Part shown: in pieces, positions 44,731 through 52,541 of the stretch
Position numbering within the stretch: the first letter of the stretch is position 1
Layout: every line of letters begins with the position of its first letter
Source: Treponema_I sp045599005
GTDB taxonomy: Bacteria; Spirochaetota; Spirochaetia; Treponematales; Treponemataceae
Assembly: GCA_045599005.1 (NCBI GenBank)
Contig: JAZRVF010000025.1
Coordinates: 186,001-250,000, forward strand
Length of the DNA: 64,000 bases
Direction of reading: 5' to 3'
Position numbers and translations under genes: made by a program
Notes under the pieces: generated by a model
Databases searched by the model: none
Told to the model about the DNA's origin: nothing
The model's input: only the letters and a program-made list of their open reading frames with translations

Positions 44731-44817
44731 GAATTTCCTGAAATCTCCAATTTTATTGATAATATTTTATAATTATGACAGAATATGATTACTTGGAGAA
44801 TTTCCAAAATCTCTAAG
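44731..44817. repeat. Pair of direct repeats upstream of the small outer-membrane protein gene
   Basis: GAATTTCCTGAAATCTCCA (from 44731) and GAATTTCCAAAATCTCTAA (from 44798) agree at 16 of 19 bases and lie 67 bases apart. Each is itself partly palindromic (ATTTC-CT-GAAAT; TTGGA-GAATT-TCCAA). Between them is a possible promoter, TTGATA (44756-44761) with CAGAAT (44779-44784), 17 bases apart. This may be a regulator site. Confidence 0.45.
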
Positions 44818-44854
44818 TAAAACGAAGGGATTGAACCCTAACAGGAGAATTTCT

Positions 44855-45343
44855 ATGAACAAGAAAATTGTAACTGTTCTTTTGGCAGTTGCATTGGCAG
44901 GCACAGCAAGTGTATTTGCCTTTGGAATCGGTGGACAGGTTGGTACAACAATTGGTGGAGGTCCTGTACACGGCTCTCTGACAATTAAACCGGCTGTAAA
45001 TGCACCTCTTTTTGGAATCACAATTAACCAGTTGAATTCCAACGGTGTAAATATTGGAGTTACAGCTGACAAATGGCTTAAAAACAAAGTTTTCTCATCA
45101 CCTCTTGCTTACTTTTACGGATGGGGTGTTGGAGTTGACCTGGCCATCAACGATAACTATTTTAATCTGGGATTAAGAGGCCGTCTTATCGGTGGTGTAA
45201 ACGTATTCATTGCAAATAACTGGGAATTCTACCTTGAAGGTGCATGGGCTCCTGGAATTGTTATCAGCAGTGGAGACACACCTATTTCCTTTGATGCTTT
45301 CGAATTCCCGGTCAACCTGGGATTCCGTTTCTGGATTAACTAG
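44855..45343 (+). CDS. Small predicted outer-membrane beta-barrel protein
   Basis: The 162-residue protein starts at ATG 44855 behind AGGAG. The signal peptide (MNKKIVTVLLAVALAGTASVFA) is followed by a mature part of alternating hydrophobic strands rich in glycine and aromatic residues. It ends in a strand with terminal aromatics (VNLGFRFWIN), the usual outer-membrane insertion signal. Small eight-strand barrels of this kind, including DUF3996-like proteins, are frequent in spirochaetes; I cannot assign the family firmly. It has its own promoter region with direct repeats and a long terminator hairpin, suggesting separate, possibly strong expression. Confidence 0.7.
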   Translation: MNKKIVTVLLAVALAGTASVFAFGIGGQVGTTIGGGPVHGSLTIKPAVNAPLFGITINQLNSNGVNIGVTADKWLKNKVFSSPLAYFYGWGVGVDLAINDNYFNLGLRGRLIGGVNVFIANNWEFYLEGAWAPGIVISSGDTPISFDAFEFPVNLGFRFWIN

Positions 45344-45370
45344 TTTTAACAGAAACTTAGCTTACAGAAT

Positions 45371-45428
45371 AAAAGCTGTTACCAATAATTTGAGGCAAAC
45401 TTCAAAATTGGTGACAGCTTTTTTTTTA
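45371..45428 (+). terminator. Long intrinsic terminator between convergent genes
   Basis: AAAAGCTGTTACCAAT (45371-45386) pairs with its complement at 45407-45422 (one G-U pair), extended inside by ATTTGA/TCAAAA, with a run of nine T. It serves the plus-strand gene and, with TTTTATT on the other strand, may also stop the minus-strand gene. Confidence 0.85.
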
Positions 45429-47009
45429 ATAGAACAGACCGATTCCAAAGGAAATTTCATAACCGGAAGAAGCATTTCGCCAGGTCTGTTCAGGGAAATA
45501 TCCTAAGTATTTTTGAGAACACCTGATTATGTCAAAACCGGCTGACAGTCTTGCCTGAATACTTTTCCAGTTTTTCAGGTAGCCTATGAATTCCAGTCCT
45601 GCAGTATAATAACCGTCTTTAAGGTTAAAAGAACTTCCAGTTTTTGCATTCTGTCCAACAAACAGATCACAGAAAAGATTGGTATGCATTTCAAAATCCA
45701 GTTTGTGAAGATAGCGGAGAATTCCGGGAAGATACCAGTTTTCAGTGTTGAACGTCTTTAAGGTCAGGTCAAAGTTGGCCGCGATTCCACCGAAAGATTT
45801 AATTGCATTGGAGTTGATACCACGCACATAGCTACCGAAACTTTTTGGATTCCGCTCAAAATTGTAATAAGCAAAAGTTTTATTATTAAACCCTACAAAA
45901 GATTTAAAAGAATGTCCCTGGAAAGACAGAGAAACAGATGGTGTAATTTTCCCTTCAATAATGTCATAAGAAAAATCATTGCTCAATTGAATCGTGTATC
46001 CCTTACGGAAATTCCCGATCCAGTTGATGTTTCCGTAATTAAAACGGGAAGATGCAGTTATGACAGGCAGAGTCAGATCTTCAGAAGATATTCCGTCAAA
46101 ATCCCAGTTTGTCTTTGCAGAAAGCATGGGCGACCAGACAACTTTTTTTGAGGAAACTGGAGAAGTGTATAGCACAACAGGAAGTCCCACAGAAACCGCT
46201 TCTGAAAAATACACACTGTCATTAACATCAAGCAGGGAAGAATCAAAAACAACCCCCTGGGCAAAACTTAAATAAAGGGAAAGATTGTGATTGAGTGGAA
46301 TAGAAGTTGATAAAACCGGTTCAAAGGAAACCTTGTATGAAGGATCCGATTGATCATTTAAAATCGAAAATTCCATGCAAAAGGTATTTTTATCTTCAAA
46401 ATTCAACTTCCCGATTCGAAAAGGAACTGTAAATACAAAATCAGTACCAAAATGATGGTCAGAACTTGAATACTCATCAGCCTTTTCGCCCTGATAGTAA
46501 AAATCAAGGTCAATCATCTTCATCAGACCGAGAAAATTGTAATCACGGACTTTGAATTTCAATGTTAAACCGGAAGTAGTGTTGAAAGAAGGATAGGGCA
46601 CAATCATTAGAGAATTGGAATCAGTTACGGAAACAATAAAATCAACGGAACTTCCATGAATCTCATAGGTAATCTCTACATCATCAAAAAGTCTTGTATT
46701 TATCAGTCTGGTTTTTAAATCAGCAGTACAAAATTCAATTTCTTCCAGAGAACCAAAAATTTTTCCTTTTTCTAGCCCAGATTCAGTTTCCATAGCTGAA
46801 AGTCTTGTGTTCCCTTTGATCTGATAATCAATATTTGCCAGAACAAAATCTTCACAATAGACATTCTGTGAGAAGATAACAGCAAAAAAAGTAATCATGA
46901 GAAGAAAAAATTTTTTATGCTTCTGGAGGACTGCAAGCAAGTCAATAAGACTTATTTTTTTCTTTTCTTCATTTGTTTTTTCAATGCCAGATTGATTGTA
47001 ATTTTTCAT
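45426..47009 (-). CDS. Omp85-like outer-membrane protein with a single POTRA domain
   Basis: The 527-residue protein has a hydrophobic segment at about 34-50 ending in VYCED, preceded by about 33 charged residues, an unusually long signal-peptide N-region. One POTRA domain follows (about 53-130: FVLANIDYQIKGNTRL to VDFIVSVTD), then a beta-barrel with alternating strands and a final aromatic strand (EISFGIGLFY). BamA has five POTRAs, so this is a short relative (TamA-like or patatin-free type). Its task is unknown, perhaps insertion or export of a surface protein. AAGGA lies before the ATG. It is 12 bases downstream of the WecA-type gene in one operon. Confidence 0.72.
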   Translation of the reverse strand: MKNYNQSGIEKTNEEKKKISLIDLLAVLQKHKKFFLLMITFFAVIFSQNVYCEDFVLANIDYQIKGNTRLSAMETESGLEKGKIFGSLEEIEFCTADLKTRLINTRLFDDVEITYEIHGSSVDFIVSVTDSNSLMIVPYPSFNTTSGLTLKFKVRDYNFLGLMKMIDLDFYYQGEKADEYSSSDHHFGTDFVFTVPFRIGKLNFEDKNTFCMEFSILNDQSDPSYKVSFEPVLSTSIPLNHNLSLYLSFAQGVVFDSSLLDVNDSVYFSEAVSVGLPVVLYTSPVSSKKVVWSPMLSAKTNWDFDGISSEDLTLPVITASSRFNYGNINWIGNFRKGYTIQLSNDFSYDIIEGKITPSVSLSFQGHSFKSFVGFNNKTFAYYNFERNPKSFGSYVRGINSNAIKSFGGIAANFDLTLKTFNTENWYLPGILRYLHKLDFEMHTNLFCDLFVGQNAKTGSSFNLKDGYYTAGLEFIGYLKNWKSIQARLSAGFDIIRCSQKYLGYFPEQTWRNASSGYEISFGIGLFY

Positions 47010-47021
47010 TACACATCCTTA

Positions 47022-48068
47022 TCAGTGTTCATCAATTTCATTCTTAAAATCGGGGGATTTAGTTCTCTGAACCGCTCTGTTCGTAAAATGGATTACAGTA
47101 AAGAAAAGTGTCGCAACAAAAAAACCGAGCAGAATTATTACCCTGCCTCGGAGCCCTCCGATATGGTTTGAAATGAGTACAATCCCGCAGAGAAGAATCT
47201 GGAAAAAGTAGAGTATCATAAGAATTCCCGGTGTCCTGTAACCCATGTTCATAAGTTTATGGTGCAGATGCATTTTATCGGGAGAGAAGAAAGAGCGTCC
47301 TTCCCGTTTACGGCGCCATATTGCTGCAATCGTATCAAAAATCGGAATTGCAGACAGTAGAACAATGTAAGAAAACTTTTCAGGTTCAATTTTGGAGCTG
47401 GTATCGAACAAGGGAATGATTGAGATCATGAAACCAAGAAACTGACTACCGCCGTCGCCCATAAAAATCTTGGCTTTAGGTTTGTTATACAGCAGGAACC
47501 CAAGGACTGCGCCGGCAAGGATCAGGCAGACAATGTGGACCAGCTGGTCTGACTTCATACTGACAAAAGAGACTGTCAGAAGGATGAATGTGGAAAGACC
47601 GCCGCACAGAGCGTCAACGCCGTCAATCAGATTGAAAGAATTGATTGATCCCACAATCCAGCAGAAAGTAAGCGGGTATCCTATCCAGCCGATTTCCCAG
47701 CCCCAGATGTTTCTGAACCGGTAGCCTGACACTACCATGATGATTGCGGCAAGACATTGGAACAGAAGTTTGACCTTTGCCTTCATGTCTTTAAGGTCAT
47801 CCACAATTCCACAGGTAAAAATGATGAGACTTGAAAAAATCAGTGGAATGATTCGTACCCAGTTTTCATCCTTGTAAAAAAAGAGGTAAAGAAGAGTGGA
47901 AACTGTAAATCCTGTAACAAAACCGATGGAACCGAGACGGGGAATCTGGCCTTTATGAACTTTTCTGCTGTCAATTCTGTCGTAAACTTCATGCTTTTTA
48001 CAGAACTTTATAACAAAAGGAATCAAAAATGCAGAAATCAGAAATGAAACTAGAACAAACCAATACAT
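47022..48068 (-). CDS. Undecaprenyl-phosphate sugar-1-phosphate transferase (WecA/TagO/MraY family)
   Basis: The 348-residue inner-membrane enzyme has about ten or eleven helices. It transfers an N-acetylhexosamine-1-phosphate from a UDP-sugar to undecaprenyl phosphate, the first step of a surface polysaccharide. Motifs are RKVHKGQIPRLGS (about 35-47), GIVDDLKDMKAK (the Asp-Asp pair), NSFNLIDGVDALCGG (about 143-157), FMGDGGSQFLG, and the cytoplasmic HLHHKL loop. The start at 48068 is chosen because GGGGAG lies 9 bases before it. The promoter upstream is clear. Sugar specificity cannot be read. Confidence 0.9.
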   Translation of the reverse strand: MYWFVLVSFLISAFLIPFVIKFCKKHEVYDRIDSRKVHKGQIPRLGSIGFVTGFTVSTLLYLFFYKDENWVRIIPLIFSSLIIFTCGIVDDLKDMKAKVKLLFQCLAAIIMVVSGYRFRNIWGWEIGWIGYPLTFCWIVGSINSFNLIDGVDALCGGLSTFILLTVSFVSMKSDQLVHIVCLILAGAVLGFLLYNKPKAKIFMGDGGSQFLGFMISIIPLFDTSSKIEPEKFSYIVLLSAIPIFDTIAAIWRRKREGRSFFSPDKMHLHHKLMNMGYRTPGILMILYFFQILLCGIVLISNHIGGLRGRVIILLGFFVATLFFTVIHFTNRAVQRTKSPDFKNEIDEH

Positions 48069-48100
48069 TATTTTAATCTCCCCGTTTTTTATCCAGTTCC

Positions 48101-48129
48101 ATGATACACTATAAAAAAGCATTTTGCAA
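48101..48129 (-). promoter_or_regulatory. Promoter of the WecA-type gene
   Basis: On the minus strand TTGCAA and TATCAT are 17 bases apart. The box begins just 13 bases after the nrdG stop, so there is no room for a terminator and read-through from nrdG is possible. Confidence 0.7.
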
Positions 48130-48142
48130 TGGAACAGATTTT

Positions 48143-48904
48143 TCAGCGGACAGCTGCCCCGGGGATGATTTTTTTTGCCGTTTCCAGAATCTCTTCTATC
48201 TGGGAAGGGGCAAATGGTTGTATTTTCTCGAATTCAGGGTCCAGACAGGAACGGTTCACAAAGTTCGCAAAATTCCAGGATGCGTCCGCCGGGAGAAGCC
48301 CTGCAAGCTCTTTCACAGTCTGTTTATCAACAAGTCCGGGGACAAGTACAGTGCGGAACTCCCTTTTTTCAGGCGGAAGACTGCTGACCAGTTTTACTGA
48401 CTTAAGCAGGTTCTGTTCCAGTTCAGAAGAGTTTTTCCCGGCGGAATCATTCCCTGAAAGACGGCCGTAATCTGAAGGGCTTGTCTTTATATCCAAAGCA
48501 ATAAAATCCGGACAAAGTTCCTGAGACAAGAGAAACTGCTCCAGTCTCTCGGGCAAGGTTCCGTTTGTATCCAGTTTTATTCTGTAGCCCAGGCCGCGGG
48601 CTTCCCTTATCAGTTCCTCAAGATGGGGATAAAGAAGAGCTTCCCCGCCGGAAATAACAAAACCGCGGAGGACATTTTTTCTTTTTTCCAGATGGGCAAT
48701 GACGTCAAAAAAAGAAACGGCATCCTGCGAAAAGGGGATGCCGTCTGAAGAAGTTCCTGACTTTACAAGCTCGATGTTGTAACAGTATGGACAACGGAGA
48801 TTGCATCCTTTAAGGAAAAGGGCACAAGCCATGTTTCCCGGATAATCAACCAGCGTTGTCTTTACAAGAACTCCGATTTTCTGGTCTTTAAAGGAGTCTG
48901 TCAT
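48143..48904 (-). CDS. nrdG: Anaerobic ribonucleoside-triphosphate reductase activase (radical SAM)
   Basis: The 253-residue radical SAM enzyme has a CxxxCxxC iron-sulfur motif in GCNLRCPYCYN (about 34-44), an SAM-binding GG in VISGGEALLYP (about 83-93), and LDTNGTLPE (about 111). It would abstract hydrogen from the radical glycine of the reductase. It overlaps the preceding glycyl-radical/redoxin gene by four bases (ATGA) and is therefore made together with the protein carrying that glycine. Length is somewhat greater than classical NrdG and resembles the NrdG2/PflA-like group. Confidence 0.88.
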   Translation of the reverse strand: MTDSFKDQKIGVLVKTTLVDYPGNMACALFLKGCNLRCPYCYNIELVKSGTSSDGIPFSQDAVSFFDVIAHLEKRKNVLRGFVISGGEALLYPHLEELIREARGLGYRIKLDTNGTLPERLEQFLLSQELCPDFIALDIKTSPSDYGRLSGNDSAGKNSSELEQNLLKSVKLVSSLPPEKREFRTVLVPGLVDKQTVKELAGLLPADASWNFANFVNRSCLDPEFEKIQPFAPSQIEEILETAKKIIPGAAVR

Positions 48905-49440
48905 ACTGACTGGGCAACAGACAGAACTTCGTTAAGTTCTGCAACTGTATGTGCGCGGGCGACTTCTGCACCGTTTGCGTCATAAAGAATGACAGTTGGA
49001 GCAGCCATGACACCCATTTCAGCAGCGTGTTTCAGACCTGCCTCTGTATCAACATCAATGTATGTTCCTGCAACAGCAACAGTTGAAAGACGCTCTTTTA
49101 CAGGCGGGCAGTTGGGACATGTCCTGCGTGCAAAAAATTCGTATGACACAACAGTACCTGCTGTTGTTGCAGCAACGGGAGCGGATTCGGTAACAGCAGG
49201 AGCCGCTGTCATTTTTTCGTAGGAAGTGACGCCTGCAGCGGAAGATTCGTTATCATAGACGAACATTTTACGCAGATCATATTCATTGCGCTTTCCCTTG
49301 TTCCAGTTACGTACTGAACGGTAATAACCTACAATACGGGCATAAACTTCTGTATCTGTTCCCTTGACATTTGCAAGTGCTTCTTTTGTAGCTGCAATCT
49401 CAGCTTCAACCTGTGCAAGAGTTCTTTCTGTAGTAACCAT
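48901..49440 (-). CDS. Detached NrdD glycyl-radical domain fused to a glutaredoxin-like domain
   Basis: The 179-residue protein has AGGGAGG before its ATG. Residues 1-27 form a charged helix. Residues 31-60 carry TEVYARIVGYY and RSVRNWNKGK, matching the C-terminal end of class III reductases, in which the Gly of RxxGY (here Gly38) holds the radical. A spacer rich in A, P, T and V (about 65-97) leads to a glutaredoxin/NrdH-like domain (98-179) with CPNC (108-111) and the cis-Pro loop AAPTV. No signal peptide. NrdD in this window lacks the glycine motif. It probably supplies the radical and perhaps the reducing dithiol in trans. The role is inferred from motifs. Confidence 0.75.
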   Translation of the reverse strand: MVTTERTLAQVEAEIAATKEALANVKGTDTEVYARIVGYYRSVRNWNKGKRNEYDLRKMFVYDNESSAAGVTSYEKMTAAPAVTESAPVAATTAGTVVSYEFFARRTCPNCPPVKERLSTVAVAGTYIDVDTEAGLKHAAEMGVMAAPTVILYDANGAEVARAHTVAELNEVLSVAQSV

Positions 49441-49459
49441 TTTTTCCTCCCTTTTTGGC

Positions 49460-49490
49460 CTGTATATTTAGAACGATTCTAAATATACAG
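49460..49490. promoter_or_regulatory. Perfect palindrome over the transcription start (PerR/Fur-like operator)
   Basis: CTGTATATTTAGAA (49460-49473) and its exact complement (49477-49490) flank CGA. The core TTAGAAC-G-ATTCTAA differs by one base from the 7-1-7 pattern TTAGAAT-N-ATTCTAA used by Fur/PerR-type repressors. It covers the minus-strand -10 box (49482-49487) and the expected start site. Confidence 0.65.
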
Positions 49491-49510
49491 AAATCATATT
49501 TATTTATCAA
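49482..49510 (-). promoter_or_regulatory. Promoter of the glycyl-radical/redoxin-nrdG operon
   Basis: On the minus strand TTGATA (49505-49510) and TATATT (49482-49487) are 17 bases apart. The -10 is inside the palindrome at 49460-49490, and an NrdR-like box ends 6 bases upstream of the -35. Confidence 0.75.
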
Positions 49511-49516
49511 GTACTG

Positions 49517-49552
49517 ACACCATATCTAGTGTCGGAATATTTTCCCTAGTGT
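49517..49552. promoter_or_regulatory. NrdR boxes upstream of the glycyl-radical/redoxin-nrdG operon
   Basis: ACACCATATCTAGTGT (49517-49532) matches the NrdR-box consensus ACACTATATATAGTGT at 14 of 16 positions. A weaker second box with an intact CTAGTGT half lies at 49537-49552. They are 20 bases apart instead of the usual 31-32. NrdR itself is encoded at 51689-52153. Confidence 0.7.
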
Positions 49553-49584
49553 TACAGGAATTTTAACGGATCCCTCTGACACAC

Positions 49585-51696
49585 TCAAGCTTTTTTAAGA
49601 ATAATCTCTCTCTCATGTTCCAGCAAGGCAAGTTTCTGCTGAAGCTCAAAAGTTTTTTCCGCTTTACACTTGGGGCATTCAAAATGCTCGCCTGGAATAT
49701 AACCATGAACCGGGCAGATTGAATAAGTAGGTGACACTGTAAAGAACGGAATGCGGTAATTTGATGCGATTGAGCATACAAGATCACGGCATGTCTTCCA
49801 GTCTTTGATTGACTCACCCATGAACACATGGAACATTGTTCCTCCCGTGTATTTTGTCTGCAGAGCTTCCTGATGGTCAAGAGCTTCAAAAACATCGGAA
49901 GTAAAATCAACGGGCAGCTGACTGGAGTTTGTGTAGAAAGGCTCATCAGTTCCGCTGGTGATGATTCCGGGCAGATTCTCCTTGTCATGGCGGGCAAGAC
50001 GGTAAGATGTGCTTTCTGCAGGAGTAGCCTCCAGATTGAACAGATCACCTGTAGCTTCCTGATAATCCTGCATCCTTTCCCGCATATGGGTAAGAACATC
50101 GCATGCAAACTGGTGTCCCTTGGGATCAACAATGTCTACACCCAGGAAGTTGCGGCAGCATTCGTTCATACCGCAGAGACCGATTGTACTGAAGTGGTTG
50201 TTGAGTGTCTTAAGATAGCGGCGGGTGTAGGGGAAAAGGCCGCCGTCATACAGACGCTGGATCACCTTGCGCTTTGCAATGAGGGAATCCCGTGCAAGAT
50301 CCATAAGATAATCAAGGCGTGCATAGAACTGTTCCTCAGTTTTTGCAAGATAACCGATCTGCGGCAGGTTGATTGTGACAACACCGATGGAACCGGTAAA
50401 CTCATCAGCACCGAAAAGACCGCCACCGCGACGGCGCAGTTCGCGTTTGTCAAGCTGAAGACGGCAGCACATTGAACGCACGTCGTCGGGATTCAGATCA
50501 GAATTGATGAAGTTCTGGAAGTTTGGAGTTCCATACTGGGCTGTCATCTTGAAAAGCAGTTCGGCGATCTCAGAATTCCAGTCAAAATCCTTTGTGATGT
50601 TGTAAGTAGGAATAGGATAGGCAAAACCACGTCCGTTCGCATCACCTTCAATCAGAAGTTCGATGAAAGTCTTGTTGATAAGATCGATCTCTTTCTGACA
50701 GTCACCATAAGTGAAGTCCTGCTCTTTGCCACCGACTACAGCGGGCTTGTCCTTGAGATCTGCAGGGCAGTTAAGGTCAAGGGTAACGTTTGTGAAAGGA
50801 GCCTGACTTCCCCAGCGGCTGGGTGTATTCACACCGTACAGGAAACTCTGGATGCACTGACGGACTTCTTTAGGAGTGAGGTTGTCTTTTTTGACAAAGG
50901 GAGCCAGATATGTGTCAAAGGATGAGAAAGCCTGTGCACCGGCCCATTCATTCTGGAGAATTCCCAGGAAGTTCACCATCTGGTTCACAAGGGTAGACAG
51001 GTGGGTTGCAGGAGTTGAAGTGATCTTATCCGGAACACCGCCGAGACCTTCTGCGATCAGCTGGCGCAGAGACCATCCCGCGCAGTATCCTGAGAACATG
51101 GAAAGGTCATGGATGTGGAAGGCACAGGTTTTGTGGGCTTCTGCGATCTCTTTTGAATAAATGTTACGGAGCCAGTAGTTTGCAGTGATTGTACCTGAAT
51201 TGTGAAGAATGAGACCGCCCAGAGAAAAGTTTACGTTTGCGTTCTCATTTACACGCCAGTCAGACTGGCTCAGATAGCCGTCCATAGTGTCATTGATGTC
51301 AAGCATAAGGTTCTTTGCATCACGGATAGCCTCATGTTTGGCACGGTAAAGAATATATGCCTTTGCGACAGACACTTCATGTTTTTCGATGAGGACAGTT
51401 TCTACAATGTCCTGAATTTCTTCAATCGCAGGAATAGAGTGTGCATGACGGCCGGCCATCATCAGACGGAGACGTTCCTCCACTGCATCAGTAAGCATCT
51501 CGGCCTTGTCCGGATCAGGACGTTTTTCGACGGCCTCAATCGCTTTTCCGATTGCACTGCAGATTTTATTTCGGTCGTAGTCGCTGATTTCTCCGGAACG
51601 TTTTACCACATGGCGCAAAACCATCTCTGAATCAGAATCTTTGTTTTTCATACCGAGAAAACTGCTCCATTCCGGAAAAACTGCCTGCTCACTCAT
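49585..51696 (-). CDS. nrdD: Anaerobic (class III) ribonucleoside-triphosphate reductase lacking the glycyl-radical tail
   Basis: The 703-residue protein reduces ribonucleotides to deoxyribonucleotides without oxygen. It begins with an ATP-cone (LRHVVKRSGEISDYDRNKI, about 27-45, to about 115), the allosteric site. The catalytic barrel has FSGYCAGWSLRQLIAEGLGG and TIGLCGMNE-like (about 500) blocks with active-site cysteines. The zinc motif CPVHG (661-665) with CPKC (674-677) is present. Then the protein ends after a charged helix (FELQQKLALLEHEREIILKK). The usual RxxGY glycine motif is missing and appears instead in the 48901-49440 protein. GGGAGGATTAA before the ATG lies inside the end of nrdR, with 8 bases of overlap. 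Confidence 0.93.
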   Translation of the reverse strand: MSEQAVFPEWSSFLGMKNKDSDSEMVLRHVVKRSGEISDYDRNKICSAIGKAIEAVEKRPDPDKAEMLTDAVEERLRLMMAGRHAHSIPAIEEIQDIVETVLIEKHEVSVAKAYILYRAKHEAIRDAKNLMLDINDTMDGYLSQSDWRVNENANVNFSLGGLILHNSGTITANYWLRNIYSKEIAEAHKTCAFHIHDLSMFSGYCAGWSLRQLIAEGLGGVPDKITSTPATHLSTLVNQMVNFLGILQNEWAGAQAFSSFDTYLAPFVKKDNLTPKEVRQCIQSFLYGVNTPSRWGSQAPFTNVTLDLNCPADLKDKPAVVGGKEQDFTYGDCQKEIDLINKTFIELLIEGDANGRGFAYPIPTYNITKDFDWNSEIAELLFKMTAQYGTPNFQNFINSDLNPDDVRSMCCRLQLDKRELRRRGGGLFGADEFTGSIGVVTINLPQIGYLAKTEEQFYARLDYLMDLARDSLIAKRKVIQRLYDGGLFPYTRRYLKTLNNHFSTIGLCGMNECCRNFLGVDIVDPKGHQFACDVLTHMRERMQDYQEATGDLFNLEATPAESTSYRLARHDKENLPGIITSGTDEPFYTNSSQLPVDFTSDVFEALDHQEALQTKYTGGTMFHVFMGESIKDWKTCRDLVCSIASNYRIPFFTVSPTYSICPVHGYIPGEHFECPKCKAEKTFELQQKLALLEHEREIILKKA

Positions 51697-52153
51697 TTAA
51701 TCCTCCCAACTTTCTCACCTCAGTAATGAACTCTTCCAAGTTCTCAAAATGCCTGTATACGGAGGCAAAACGTATATAGGCAACTTTATCTGTCGAATTC
51801 AGTTTCTCAAGGACCAGATCACCCAGCTCAGCTGTTGAAATCTCCCTGTTGGCGCGTCCCGACATTATAGCCTGGTCCTCAATCTCATTAACCAGGTTCT
51901 CTATATGAGACATGGAGACAGGCCTCTTCTCAAGGGCACGGCTGATGCCTTTCTCAAGTTTTTCCCGTTCAAAAGGCTGTCTGCGCCCGTCGCGTTTGAC
52001 AACCATGAAAGGTTTTTCTTCAAGCCGCTCGTAACTTGTAAAACGGTATCCGCAGGAAATGCACTCACGTCGTCTGCGGATGCTCTCTCCGTTGGCCATG
52101 GTGCGTGATTCAAGGACTTTATCGTCTATACAACCACAATAAGGGCAGCGCAT
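51689..52153 (-). CDS. nrdR: Transcriptional repressor NrdR
   Basis: The 154-residue repressor has a zinc ribbon (MRCPYCGCIDDKVLESR with CISCGYRFTSYER; four Cys at about 3, 6, 31, 34) and an ATP-cone (about 46-136) that senses ATP/dATP. NrdR represses ribonucleotide reductase genes when dATP is plentiful. It is the first gene of an operon with nrdD, whose ribosome binding site lies within the last codons of nrdR. An NrdR-like box sits in its own promoter, so autoregulation is likely. AGAGG precedes the ATG. Confidence 0.97.
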   Translation of the reverse strand: MRCPYCGCIDDKVLESRTMANGESIRRRRECISCGYRFTSYERLEEKPFMVVKRDGRRQPFEREKLEKGISRALEKRPVSMSHIENLVNEIEDQAIMSGRANREISTAELGDLVLEKLNSTDKVAYIRFASVYRHFENLEEFITEVRKLGGLNE

Positions 52154-52541
52154 GAAAACCTCTGACTGAATTTTGATATGGTTTCCACGTAGAAGAATTT
52201 ACCCCGAAACCGCTGAAATGAATACCACTTTTCAAACACATCCGTTTTTTTTCTGATGCCATTTATTTAGTGTTTAATTCACCGAAAAAGATATTACTAC
52301 ACTAGATATGTTCCTGTAAATAGAAAAATCAGGGATTTGAGGATTCAAAAAAACACATATTATTGAAAGAAAACATTCATTTTTTTCTGTTGACAAGTGG
52401 AAGAAGTGCCTGAAAACCTTGCTGAAACCGATTACAAAAAAAAATTCTTCAAGCAGAGATCTCTTTTTACAGGAAAATTTTATCATCATAATCGGCCGAT
52501 GATTCTTGTTTCTGACAATTATTTTTCTTATAATAATAATC
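52154..52541. promoter_or_regulatory. Divergent region between nrdR and ruvA
   Basis: In this 388-base gap the nrdR promoter (minus strand) has TTTACA (52315-52320) and TAATAT (52291-52296), 18 bases apart. The NrdR-like box ACACTAGATATGTTCC (52299-52314) fills the spacer, and a half box with TTTAGTGT ends at 52273, 41 bases away. At the other end, ruvA has TTGTTT (52506-52511), 17 bases, TATAAT (52529-52534) and then 7 bases to the ATG. The middle (about 52325-52500) is AT-rich with a TTGACA at about 52389 lacking a -10. No gene was recognised there. Confidence 0.7.

Noticed and set aside
49441..49584. Frameshift or stop-codon break that would have split an ordinary nrdD into nrdD plus its tail
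   Set aside because: The 144-base gap holds a promoter, operators and a ribosome binding site rather than remnants of coding sequence, and the second protein has its own redoxin domain and start. It looks like a true separate gene.
49563..50132. 189-codon open frame on the minus strand inside nrdD
   Set aside because: It is a shifted frame of nrdD without family resemblance or a ribosome binding site.
52325..52500. Possible small gene or RNA in the nrdR-ruvA gap, with a TTGACA at about 52389
   Set aside because: No -10 box at the right distance, no ribosome binding site before the short frames, and no stable hairpin-plus-T terminator.
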